DNA of 64,000 nt from Aristolochia californica (taxonomy: Eukaryota; Streptophyta; Magnoliopsida; Piperales; Aristolochiaceae). Below the pieces are notes generated by a model. It searched no databases and had not been told where the DNA came from. It saw nothing but the letters and a program-made list of their open reading frames with translations. The translations under genes were made by a program, and so were the position numbers. Position 1 is the first letter of the stretch. Every line of letters begins with the position of its first letter. Location of the stretch: NCBI GenBank assembly GCA_029961685.1, contig JARWKL010000003.1, positions 15,920,884 through 15,984,883 on the forward strand. Reading direction: 5' to 3'. This document shows, piece after piece, positions 56,102 to 64,000 of the stretch.

Positions 56102-56860
56102 GGGAACACAAGGGGTTATTCTATATCCCAAGAAAGATGGATTGCTATGGGTAAGGAATTGGAAGAAATACAAGCATGGTTAAATGCTTCCATTGAACGT
56201 TCTGCAAGGGAGGAACTCATTACTGTAGTAAAACAGGTCACACGACCTCAATCTCCAACCACATATGTGCACAAGAGGTAGCAGAAGCTATCTCGGATGG
56301 GGCAATAGACCAAGGGCCGGAAAAATCAAAAATTTTGTCCCGTTTACCTGCTGAATCACCTGTGGAAGGTTTAGGGAAAACCACAAATCTGGAAGGACAG
56401 AAAGGCCATGTGTCGAAAACCTTCAAAATTTCAGCACAGGGAGAGCCAAAGCCGTACAACAGGGACCAAAATTTGGGGCATTTAGCAGGGTTTTCTGCCA
56501 AGACGTCGTCGGTCGTGGACGATACTGGTGCGACCCCAAATGCGAATATGGGGACCTAAAAAATCTCCAAGTAGGACCCTGGAAATCCGAAATCGGAGGT
56601 GTATGCGGACACAATCTCATCGATAAAAGTTGATTTGGGTTCGACCTCCCAATATCCATTATCACGGCTGGCAGAAGGTCGGTTCTTCACCGTCGACAGG
56701 GAAAACTCCCAAACGGCGAAGCCCCAATGGGCTACGATTCGCCACCGAAGAAGTAGGGGACTCTGTCGGGTCCATCGGCAAAATTTCTGCTCAAACTCGG
56801 TCTCGGCAGCACAGCGGGAAACGAACTTCCACAAAATTTGGGGTAAAATTCTGTGACGAA
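56102..56860 (+). mobile_element. Cap family 5' module (Cap-C copy)
   Basis: Shared with 24202-25015. Corresponding text includes AAAGGCC..G..TC.GAAA.CTTC, GGTGCGACC.CAAAT.C.AA.ATGGGGAC, GGCGAAGCCCCAA.GGGCT and GACTCTGT.GGGTCC.T.GGC. The open stretch 56335-56559 (74 codons) is only weakly matched in Cap-B. No enzyme domain. Confidence 0.75.
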
Positions 56861-57109
56861 TTTTCCCAAATTTTGTCTTCTCTTTTCTCAAATCCATCTA
56901 TGTTTTACATAATTCCTCCCCAATGGCATCGAAATTGTTCTGTGAAAATTTTGGTGTTCCGAAACAGAGGGGTTTTCTATTTAATTTTCTGGCTCCCATG
57001 TATGTTGTTCGGCCAAGAAATTTTTTTTGGATGTTGTTTTATTTTTCTACTGCTGAGGACAACAGCAGTGCGTCTCTTCCAATTTTTGCTTCACACATGG
57101 ATGAAGGAC
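56861..57109 (+). other. Cap-C segment between 5' module and ILR1-like piece
   Basis: About 250 bp, T-rich (AAATTTTTTTTGGATGTTG..). An open stretch starts at 56923 and runs into the ILR1-like piece. It may be the preceding part of the same transcript or element-derived filler. Not recognised. Confidence 0.45.
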
Positions 57110-57770
57110 ATGTTTCTCCTCCATTCGTCGCTCTCAGAGCAGACATGGATGCATTACCTACCTACAAATTGGTAGAATGGGAGCATAAAAGCAAAATAGC
57201 AGGGACAATGCATGCTTTTAGGCATGATGCACATGTTCGCATGCTCCTTGGAGCTGCAAGGATACTTCAACAACTTAGCAGTACAGTACAGGGAACAATT
57301 GTTCTTATATTTCAACCTGCTGAGGAACAAGGAACATGAGCTTGGAAATGATCAAAGAAGAGGTGTTGGAAAATGTAGAGGTTATTTTTGGCATTCACTT
57401 GGGGTTTCACTATCCCACAAGGGTAGTGGCTTTAAAAACTGGCGACTTCTTGGCTGACTGTAGACACTTCCAAGCAAAGATTAGTGGAAATGGTGGCCAT
57501 GCAGCTATTCTACAATCTTCAATTGACCCTGTTTCGGCAGCATCATCTTCAGTAATAAGCTTACAACAACTTGTCTCAAGGGAGGCAGATCCTCTAGATT
57601 CACAGGTGGTTTCAGTGTTCCACATCAATGGAGGTAGTGCTTACACTATCATTCCTGATTCAGTACCAGTTGGTGGCACTTTCAGGGCATTTCGTAAAAA
57701 GAGCTTCTATGCATTAACACAAATTCAAGAGGTAATCACTGGGCAGGCAGCTGTGCACCGATGCACGAAA
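57110..57770 (+). pseudogene. Captured IAA-amino-acid hydrolase (ILR1-like) piece
   Basis: Reads [57 protein letters not shown], then after a frame change near 57336 IKEEVLENVEVIFGIHLGFHYPT, FQAKISGNGGHAAI, SIDPVSAASS.ISLQQLVSREADPLDSQVV, IPDSVPVGGTFRAF. This is the M20-type amidohydrolase that frees auxin from amino-acid conjugates in the ER of plant cells. The metal site CGHDAH is FRHDAH here, losing the metal-binding Cys. The end of the protein is missing. About 210 of some 440 residues are present. Introns present in plant ILR1-like genes are absent. Confidence 0.9.
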
Positions 57771-58085
57771 GGTTGTCATTATGCACTGCAAGTGAGACCA
57801 CAGAAATTTGACTCATCTTTTACCTCTCCTTTTCAATTGTTTTCCATGACTCAGTTGCCTGCTGGAAACGTAATTTCTAGAGTACGTTGGAGGGAGTTGA
57901 ATGCCATTGCTAATGGGATCAATGAACTTGTTCCTTTTCTGTTTGAGAAAGGGCTTAATTATCACAGAGGGTGTGAGTTAATAGACATTTTGTTGGGTTT
58001 TCTGGAATTGGTCACTCGACTAAGCCTTCCAGCGTTGCAACTGCTACACAGTTTCTCCTTCTCAGTGAGGATGGGATCTCTTGTT
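57771..58085 (+). other. Captured piece of unknown origin between ILR1-like and prolidase
   Basis: The 331-codon open stretch 57336-58331 runs through this part, reading LPAGNVISRVRWRELNAIAN, ELVPFLFEKGLNYHRGCELI. It looks like coding sequence in sense and in frame with both neighbours, but I do not recognise the family. Confidence 0.5.
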
Positions 58086-59165
58086 CTGAAGTTTGCTGTC
58101 TACCGCTCTGACCATGTCATACACTTCAGGCAAGAGAGTTATTTTGCTTACCTATTTGGAGTAAGGGAACCTGAATTTTATGGGGCAATAAACATTGCTT
58201 CTGGAAAATCCATCCTCTTTGCTCCCAGGTTGTCTGATGATTATGCTGTTTGGCTAGGAGAAATAAAGCCCTTATCATACTTAAGCAAAGATACATGGTC
58301 AACATGGTTTGCTACACTGATCAGATGGTGAAGGTGCTTTATGATCACTACCAAGGATTGGGAAAACCATTCTTGTTTCTCTTGTATGGGCTTAATACTG
58401 ATAGAAACAAATTTTCCAAACCTACAGAGCTTGAGGAAATGGAGGAAGTTTGAAACAGACCGTAGTACATTGCATCCTATCTTGACTGAATGTCGTATAT
58501 TTAGGTTGGGAATGGAGCTTGAACTCATACAATATGGTAATGATATAAGTTTGGAAGCTCATATTGAGGTTATGCACAAAACAAAATTGGGCATGAAAGA
58601 GTATCAGTTGGAGAGCATGTTTCTCCATCCTGTGTACATGTATGGAGGTTGTAGATATTGTTCATACACATGCATATGTGCTACTGGTGAAAGAAGCTCT
58701 TTTCTTCACTATGGGCATGCTGCTGCTCCAAATGACAAGATCTTACACGATGGTGACATGGCACTTCTAGATATGGGAGCTGAATACCATTTTTATGGTT
58801 CTGACATAACTTGTACTTTTCCTGTGAATGGTAAATTTACGAGTGATCAACATCTTATCTATAATGCAGTCATTTAGGCCCATAATGACGTTGTCTCTAC
58901 AATGAAACCTGGAGTAAGCTGGATGGACATGCACAAGCTAGCAAAGACAGTTATTCTCCAGTCATTGGTGGCTAGTGGCTTAATTAATGGTGATGTTGAT
59001 GATATGATGGCTGAGAGACTGGGTGTTGTTTTCATGCTTCATGGTGTTGGGCACTTCCTTGGGATTGCTACTCATGATCCGGGGGACTATGCTAAGGATT
59101 TGGAGAGGCCAAAAGAACTGGGGTTGAGTGCTTTGTGGATTGCTAGAAAACTTGAAGAGGGCATG
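58086..59165 (+). pseudogene. Captured prolidase (Xaa-Pro dipeptidase) piece
   Basis: Reads SDHVIHFRQESYFAYLFGVRE, YGAINIASGKSILFAPRLSDDYAVWLGEIKPLSY, then in a shifted frame (58250-58453) YMVNMVCYTDQ.VKVLYDHYQ, LFLLYGLNTD, back in the first frame TLHPILTECRIFRLGMELELI, GMKEYQLES, YTCICATGE, LHYGHAAAPND, LLDMGAEYH, SDITCTFPVNGKFT, a TAG at 58875, then [14 protein letters not shown] and [13 protein letters not shown]. It matches M24-family PEPD. Metal ligands Asp (LDMG), Asp (SDIT) and His (HGVGHF) are visible; the two Glu ligands lie beyond the truncation after LEEGMV. Intronless over about 330 residues. Two compensating frameshifts and a stop disable it. Confidence 0.92.
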
Positions 59166-59543
59166 GTCTCCAGCACTGATATGAAGGCAGTGTATGCTGA
59201 GCTTGCACGGCCTGGTAGTTGGAATGATCCAGACATGCTTGAAGTAGGAAATGGAGGTATGACCAATGATGAATACATCACACACTTCAGTTTATGGGCT
59301 ATCTCTAAGGCACCTCTCCTAATCAGATGTGATATGTGGAATGCCACCAAGGAAACCTTGAAAATTATTGGCAATACAGAATTGGTAGTAGTGAACCAAG
59401 ATCATCTTGGTGTTCAAGCTAAGAAGGTTCGCATGGAGGGAGATCTTGAGATATGGGCTGGACCACTCTCCAACTATAGGACAGTTGTGCTCTTAGTCAA
59501 TTGTCGCCCTAGGTATTTTCAAATTACTACCAACTGGGGATGA
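59166..59543 (+). pseudogene. Captured alpha-galactosidase (GH27) piece, fused in frame to prolidase
   Basis: Reads [78 protein letters not shown]: the C-terminal part of the plant GH27 catalytic barrel and the start of the following beta domain. The acid/base Asp (WNDPD) is present. The nucleophile region lies upstream and is absent. The 213-codon open stretch 58902-59543 passes from prolidase (..RKLEEGMV) straight into this piece ([15 protein letters not shown]) without a stop. Plant alpha-galactosidase genes are rich in introns; none is here. Confidence 0.92.
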
Positions 59544-59767
59544 GGAGGTCTAGCAGAGAAACATAAAACTGCAAGTGGGAGATCCAAATGTGAAAAAAAA
59601 ACGCTACTTCTCTAGGTGGATGTTTTAGTTTTGTAGTCCAGAGGGCTGCCACAGATACTATGGTTGACGCTTGAGAAGGGATGGAGACATCGGCACGGGC
59701 ACGCAGACCTAACTTTGAGCTTGAGGACAAGCTCGTTCTTCCAGGGGGGGGGGGGGGGGGGGTGTAA
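59544..59767 (+). mobile_element. Cap-C 3' tail module with 19-G polypurine tract
   Basis: After about 70 bp of unassigned text, the tail shared with Cap-A and Cap-B: TTTTGTAGTCCAGAGGGCTG.CACAGATAC, GGAGACATCGGCACGGGCAC, TTTGAGCTTGAGGACAAGCT. A run of 19 G (59744-59762) and GTGTAA lead into the LTR. Confidence 0.85.
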
Positions 59768-60239
59768 TGTTATGAACACAATAACATTATTATTTTATTG
59801 TTTTTCTTTAATTTACTTTATTTTATTTCAGTTTAATCCACATGGTATTTTTTGGAATATTTTATTTATAGGGGTATTTTTGGAATATTTTATTTATAGG
59901 GGCATTTTTGGAATATTTTATTTATAAGGGTATTTTTGTAATATTTTATATTAAACCCTAAAAGGTTGAACCCTATTGAAGGGGTAAGAGTAATGAGAAA
60001 AAGGAAGCATTGAAGTATTGAGAATTAGGTTAAATCTAGCATAAACAAGTTTGAGATCACCTTCTTAATCTTGAGGTTAGGGTTTTCCTCAAAAACCCAC
60101 GTATTCTCTCATCCTCCATTGATCTTCGTCTTTCCCATGTCTTCCTATTATCCCTACAGTAATGCATGGAAGACCCGTAACCCATGGCAGATCTCAGATT
60201 CTCCCAAAGAATCATTGTGTCAAATCCGAGACTGTAACA
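59768..60239 (+). repeat. Cap-C 3' LTR (472 bp)
   Basis: TGTTATGAACACAATAAC to GAGACTGTAACA, then the duplication CTTCC. It has four copies of the 28-bp GGGGTATTTTTGGAATATTTTATTTATA unit, one more than the 5' LTR, which accounts for the length difference. Confidence 0.93.
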
Positions 60240-60790
60240 CTTCCACTTTCAGCCTGGAAATCAGCTTTATTCGTGGTGGTTGATCGATTCTCCGAGTATG
60301 GTCATTTTATTCCGATGGCTCATCCATACATGGCAGCTCGAGTGGCACATACTTTCCTGGAGCATATTGTCCGATTACATGACATCCAAGAATCTATTGT
60401 CATTGATCGAGATGCGGTTTTCACCAATACTTTCTGGAGGGAACTTTTTCGTCTAAGTGGCACAAAATTGAAATTTTCATCCGCGTATCATTCTCAGACA
60501 GATGGACAAACTAAGGTGGTTAATCGAACCATTGAAATGTATCTAATATGCTTTGTTTAAAATCAACCGAAACAATGGGTTCAGTGGCTACCATGGGCGG
60601 AATAATGTTACAATACTTCGTTTCACTCGGCTTTCCAGTTATCTCCTTTCTAGGTTCTTTATCGAAGGGATCCCCCTGGCTTCTCTCTTATACCAGAGGC
60701 TCCACCCGCATGGACGCTATTGATGAGGCGTTCATGGATCGTGATCAAGTGTTAAAGAATATTACAAACCGCCTACAACGGGCTTAGGAC
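60240..60790 (+). pseudogene. Chromo-2 body 2 integrase core, after Cap-C
   Basis: Continues the integrase interrupted at 55646: STFSLEISFIRGG / VVVDRFSEYGHFIPMAHPYMAARVAHTFLEHI, ESIVIDRDAVFTNTFWRELF, YHSQTDGQTKVVNRTIEMYL. The text VID for VSD and YHSQ for YHPQ are point changes. After a stop at 60558 come WVQWLPWAE and a shifted remainder with DQVLKNITNRLQRA. Confidence 0.88.
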
Positions 60791-61255
60791 CGGATGACGA
60801 GTTCCAACAAGGGACACCGTGATGTCTCTTATGCGGTAGGGGACTATGTTTGGTTATGCCTACTACAGTACCGGCTGCAGTCCATTGCGGGGTGCAGTCC
60901 ATAAGCTCTCCCTAAAGTACTTTGGGCCTTTCAACATTATTCGGCGCTTGGGTAGGCGACCTATCAACTACAACTACCAGACACGAAAAAATTGCATGAT
61001 GTGCTTCATGTCAGACTCTTGAAACCACACACCACCTACTTCACCTCCGTTCCTTCCTCCAGTAGACAATGGCCACATCATTCTGACACCCTACGCGGTG
61101 TTACGCGCACGTTTGAACGATGATCAGTGGGACATTCTCGTGTAGTGGACTGCTACAAACCTGAAAGCAGCTACATGGGAGCGGTTAGAGACCTTCAAAC
61201 AGGTCTATCCAGCTTACAAGCTTGAGGACAAGCTCTTTCTACAAGGGGAGGCAGA
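60791..61255 (+). pseudogene. Chromo-2 body 2 integrase C-terminus and chromodomain-like end
   Basis: VGDYVWL, LQDTKKLHDVLHVRLLK, then NDDQWDILV, a stop, TATNLKAATWERLETFKQVYPAYKLEDKLFLQGEADVMDS across the LTR3 boundary. Same domain order as body 1 at 50261-50687. Purine tract CAAGGGGAGGCAGA at 61242-61255. Confidence 0.83.
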
Positions 61256-62054
61256 TGTTATGGACTCAATAGCATACCGGGTCACTCAGAGGAAGAGACA
61301 ATGACTCACCGAGTCATCTAATTTAACTTTCATTAAATTTCTTTTAGTTTAAATTTTCATTGATTATGTAATAAGCTTAGACGTTGGGGTATAATTGGTA
61401 TTTATAGCCCTAAACTCTCATGACGTCAAATACCCAATATGAGGGTTAAGGAAATAGAAAAGGCCAAGTCTGGAATTAGGTTAATTTAGAGTAAGGAGAT
61501 CCCCTTGACGATCTCTTAGTTTTGGGTCCTTCACGTGCATTGTTCTCATGGTGAATTCGATGGATACCTGATTGATCGTGAGAGGAAGAAGAAGAGAGTT
61601 AATCTCTCTTTTCCAACCAAAAGGAGAACCTTACCTCTTTCACGGAACATCAGGAAGAGGAGAAGGGTTTGTGTGAATCCTTTCAAGAAGGAAGGATTTT
61701 GGATTGCTAGATTGGTGTGCACTTCAAAGAGGTAATTCTAAATCCTTTTCCAAGTGTAGAAGGGTTAGAGTTCTATTTCTTTTACGTACATGACCAGTAG
61801 TTGCATGGTAGAGAAACCATACCCTTGACATGAATCATAAAAGAGGGGTTTCACACGTTGGGTCTCAAAGAGTCCATTGATTCTCTGGTTTCATCTATAA
61901 TTGAGAAAAGGGAACTCCTCTTCAAGGAGAATAATTGCAGGAAAGGGAAAAGATAGTTCTTTATTCATTACGGTGATAAAAAAAAACCCTCTTAATGTGC
62001 TGGATCCTTAACTACCTCGCTGAGTTACTAGATCCATGGCTAGGGACCAAAACA
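61256..62054 (+). repeat. Chromo-2 LTR3 (799 bp)
   Basis: TGTTATGGACTCAATAGC to GGGACCAAAACA; almost the same length as LTR2. Serves as 3' LTR of body 2 and 5' LTR of body 3. TGGTATCAGAGC follows at 62058-62069. Confidence 0.92.
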
Positions 62055-63275
62055 ACTTGGTATCAGAGCAAGGTAACTTGGCGGAGATCAACAATAATGA
62101 ATTAAGAGAATTGATCCTCAAAGGCCAGGCAAAGAGTGAAAGAAAATTTGCTCTATTCATGGAGAGGTTCTCTAAAATTGATCTCAATATAGAGACATTG
62201 AATGGAAGGGTGGATAGCATGGAGACTTGTCTAACAACTGGAAGGAACATGATTCCAGAGCAAAGAGGAGGGCACCATTCGCATAACAGAGGGGGAGATG
62301 AGATTGCTGGGTGCACTAGTTTGTTTGGCTAGCAAGGACACTTCAACCAGGGGGGACACTTGAACAAGGGGGGAGGCACTATACCAAGGTATATTAAACT
62401 TGATTTCCCTACTTATAATGGATCAGAAGATCTTTTAATCTAGTTGTATCGGTGCGAAAACGTTTTTACCCATCAAAGAATAGCAGCTTATGATAAAGTA
62501 CAGGTTGCTGCTTTCGACTTACTAGGGGAAGCACAACTCTGGTATCAGCAGGGTTAAGGTTGATAGTGAGGTGGTCCAATGGGATGTGTTTAAGAATTTA
62601 TGCACTCTCCATTTTGGTCCTCCAGCTTACTACAACCCTTTGGGGGATTTGGTTTTGGAACGCCAAACTGGCTCAGTGGAGTAATATCAAAACCAGTTCC
62701 AGGAAAAATTAGCAAGAGCAAGCAATATGTTACATGTGGATCAACAAGTAATGCTATTTACAGTAGGCCTAAATGAGTCGTTATGGCTTGAGGTGGAGCT
62801 CTATGCACCTATTAACTTATCCAGCGCTATGAATATAGCCCGTGCTTTAGAACTTTGACAAAAAGTCCAGCACAGACGACCCCCATGGCCAAGGGAACGA
62901 AGCACTTCCTCCCCCTGGCAAGGAAGGCCCTATTATCCACAGGGGGTTCAGTTAGCAGCACCTCCTCCAAGACACACTTTGAGTAATACTTTGATAGGGG
63001 ATACGAAATCTAGCAATTATCTACCTAAGTACATAAAAAAATTGACAAGTGCAGAGATGATGGAAAAGAGGTCTAAAAATATGTGTTACAACTATGACGA
63101 ATAGTATCGGGCAGGTTATTAGTGTAAAAGGTTGTTTTGGCTTGAAGTGGATGAAGTCGATGATCCAGAGGATACAGAAGAGATGATAGAAGAAGAACCA
63201 CCGGAAATATCCTTGCATGCATTAGTTGACAAAAATTGCCCAAAACCATGCAAGTCAGAGCTTAGGTCTTCGATC
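62036..63275 (+). pseudogene. Chromo-2 body 3 gag
   Basis: ATG at 62036 inside the LTR, reading ARDQNNLVSEQGN, INNNELRELILKGQAKSERKFALFMERFSKIDLN, open to a TAG at 62330. Then the capsid part in shifted frames (VYTHQRIAAYDKV, EAQLWYQQG, FKNLCTLHFGPP) and the acidic linker FWLEVDEVDDPEDTEEMIEEEPPE near 63140-63205. The zinc knuckle region reads NMCYNYDE..RAGY.C, having lost Cys and His as in body 1. Confidence 0.86.
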
Positions 63276-63760
63276 GAGAACTTACTGTATGGATATCATC
63301 AGCTTCGCATGCACCCCTCCGACATTGAGAAGACAACATTCCGCACACATTACGACCATTTTGAATTTGTAGTCATGCCATTCGGGTTGTCCAATGCTCC
63401 ATCTACTTTTCAGGCACTGATGAATGAGGTATTTAGCACTTACTTTCGGAAATTCGTACTTGAGGTTTTTTATGATATACTTATATACAACAACTCTAGA
63501 GAAGACCATTTAGCACATTTAAGGATTGTGTTTGAATTATTAGGAGCACATCAGCTATATTTGAAGAAATCCAAACGCTCCTTTGCGGCATCTCACGTTG
63601 CTTACCTTGGCCACATTATATCACATGAAGGGGTCACTATGGATCCTGAGAAGATTGAGGTCATTCGTGAGTGGCCACAACCTCAGTCTTGCTCTGCATT
63701 CTGTGGTTTCTTGGTTTAGCAGTCTATTACCGAAATTTTATTTGGAATTGTGGTCCTTTG
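63276..63760 (+). pseudogene. Chromo-2 body 3 reverse transcriptase, internally deleted
   Basis: The frame passes from the gag-protease linker (LRSSIEN) directly to [19 protein letters not shown], so the protease and the first third of reverse transcriptase (about 790 bp in body 2) are deleted at about 63280. Then come [25 protein letters not shown], the catalytic box VFYDILIYNNS near 63468 with Tyr for Asp as in bodies 1 and 2, FELLGAHQLYLKKSK (no stop here) and AYLGHIISHEGVTMDPEKIEVI. Confidence 0.9.
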
Positions 63761-64000
63761 GCATCACCTTTGACAAACCTCCTCAAGAAGAATTCCTTTC
63801 ATTGGAACGAGGAGGCCACACAAGCCTTTGAGATGCTTAAAGGTTCCCTAGCATTGACACCAATTTTACAACTTCCAAATTTCTAAGAATTATTTTTTGT
63901 TGAGTGTGACGCTTCTGGTGGGGGCATTGGGGCCGTGTTGCAGCAGCACTCACTCCCCATTGCTTATTTCAGTCACCAGTTGGCAGCTCATTTTGAAAAG
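63761..64000 (+). pseudogene. Chromo-2 body 3 RNase H, cut by window end
   Basis: LTNLLKKNSFHWNEEATQAFEMLKGSLALTPILQLPNF, then after a stop VECDASGGGIGAVLQQHS and PIAYFSHQLAAHFEK. The remainder lies beyond the window. The DASGGGIGAVLQQ text is intact, unlike bodies 1 and 2. Confidence 0.87.

Larger units (their letters stand above)
55647..60239 (+). mobile_element. Cap-C: non-autonomous LTR element carrying three or more host gene pieces (4593 bp)
   Basis: LTRs of 441 bp (55647-56087) and 472 bp (59768-60239), a degenerate primer site after the left one, a purine tract of 19 G before the right one, and the exact target duplication CTTCC define a complete element. It holds no gag-pol enzymes. 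Between a 5' module shared with Cap-B and a tail shared with Cap-A and Cap-B it carries, all in sense and without introns, pieces of an ILR1-like amidohydrolase, an unknown gene, prolidase and alpha-galactosidase. It is inserted in the integrase gene of Chromo-2 body 2. Confidence 0.93.
45656..64000 (+). mobile_element. Chromo-2 chain: tandem chromovirus units sharing LTRs
   Basis: Three LTRs of one family (45656-46368 truncated, 50688-51485, 61256-62054) alternate with three gag-pol bodies, all in the same orientation: LTR1-body1-LTR2-body2-LTR3-body3. Each LTR is followed by a primer-binding site and a gag start, and each of LTR2 and LTR3 is preceded by a pol end with purine tract, so LTR2 and LTR3 serve two bodies each. 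Body 2 is interrupted by TRIMs (54834-55587) and by Cap-C (55647-60239). All bodies are pseudogenes. Confidence 0.9.

Noticed and set aside
57110..59543. Functional ILR1, prolidase and alpha-galactosidase genes in a cluster
   Set aside because: All three are truncated, lack key residues or carry stops and frameshifts, and lie between the LTRs of one element with no introns or own promoters.

Overview
This window is repeat-dominated DNA from a flowering-plant-like nuclear genome. I see no gene that looks intact and functional. Evidence for a plant: Ty1/copia and Ty3/gypsy (chromovirus-type) LTR retrotransposons primed by initiator-tRNA-Met (TGGTATCAGAGC), an endogenous plant pararetrovirus (Caulimoviridae) remnant, a TRIM pair, and broken pieces of plant genes (IAA-amino-acid hydrolase ILR1-like, PPR protein, proteasome ATPase RPT1). 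The species cannot be named from the sequence.

Layout: 1-2697, 3' half of a decayed copia element (Copia-1). 2698-2773 and 8586-8945, two halves of an intronless RPT1 fragment, split by a complete copia element (Copia-2, 2774-8585, 391-bp LTRs, target duplication GTAGC). 8946-9376, end of the element carrying that RPT1 piece (Cap-A). 9377-12513, 3' half of a chromovirus (Chromo-1) ending in its LTR. 12514-40303, about 21 kb of an AT-rich tandem repeat with a ~680-bp monomer (SAT680), interrupted by a non-autonomous minus-strand LTR element (12733-14715), a 245-bp LTR fragment (16208-16452) and a gene-carrying LTR element (Cap-B, 23837-28087). 40304-41231, a truncated minus-strand LTR element. 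41232-45655, an endogenous caulimovirid remnant. 45656-64000, a head-to-tail chain of chromovirus units sharing LTRs (LTR1-body1-LTR2-body2-LTR3-body3). Body 2 is itself interrupted by two adjacent TRIM elements and by another gene-carrying element (Cap-C, 55647-60239, target duplication CTTCC).

The most notable content is the Cap family. It consists of non-autonomous LTR elements with no recognisable pol, built as LTR, ~0.8-kb shared 5' module, sense-strand intronless host cDNA pieces, ~130-bp shared 3' tail with polypurine tract, LTR. The three copies here carry different host transcripts. Cap-A has RPT1. Cap-B has a PPR gene, a CDKAL1-type tRNA methylthiotransferase piece and unidentified pieces. 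Cap-C has an ILR1-like amidohydrolase, an unidentified piece, prolidase and alpha-galactosidase. Several joins stay in reading frame. The shared tail and LTR ends resemble those of the chromoviruses in the same window, which suggests a chromovirus derivative that repeatedly picked up host mRNA by template switching.

Other points of interest are a shared catalytic-site substitution in the reverse transcriptase of all three Chromo-2 bodies, a four-monomer higher-order repeat in SAT680, and a viroplasmin-like domain placed upstream of the capsid region in the pararetrovirus. All coordinates and counts were read by eye; junctions are good to a few bases unless a target duplication fixes them.
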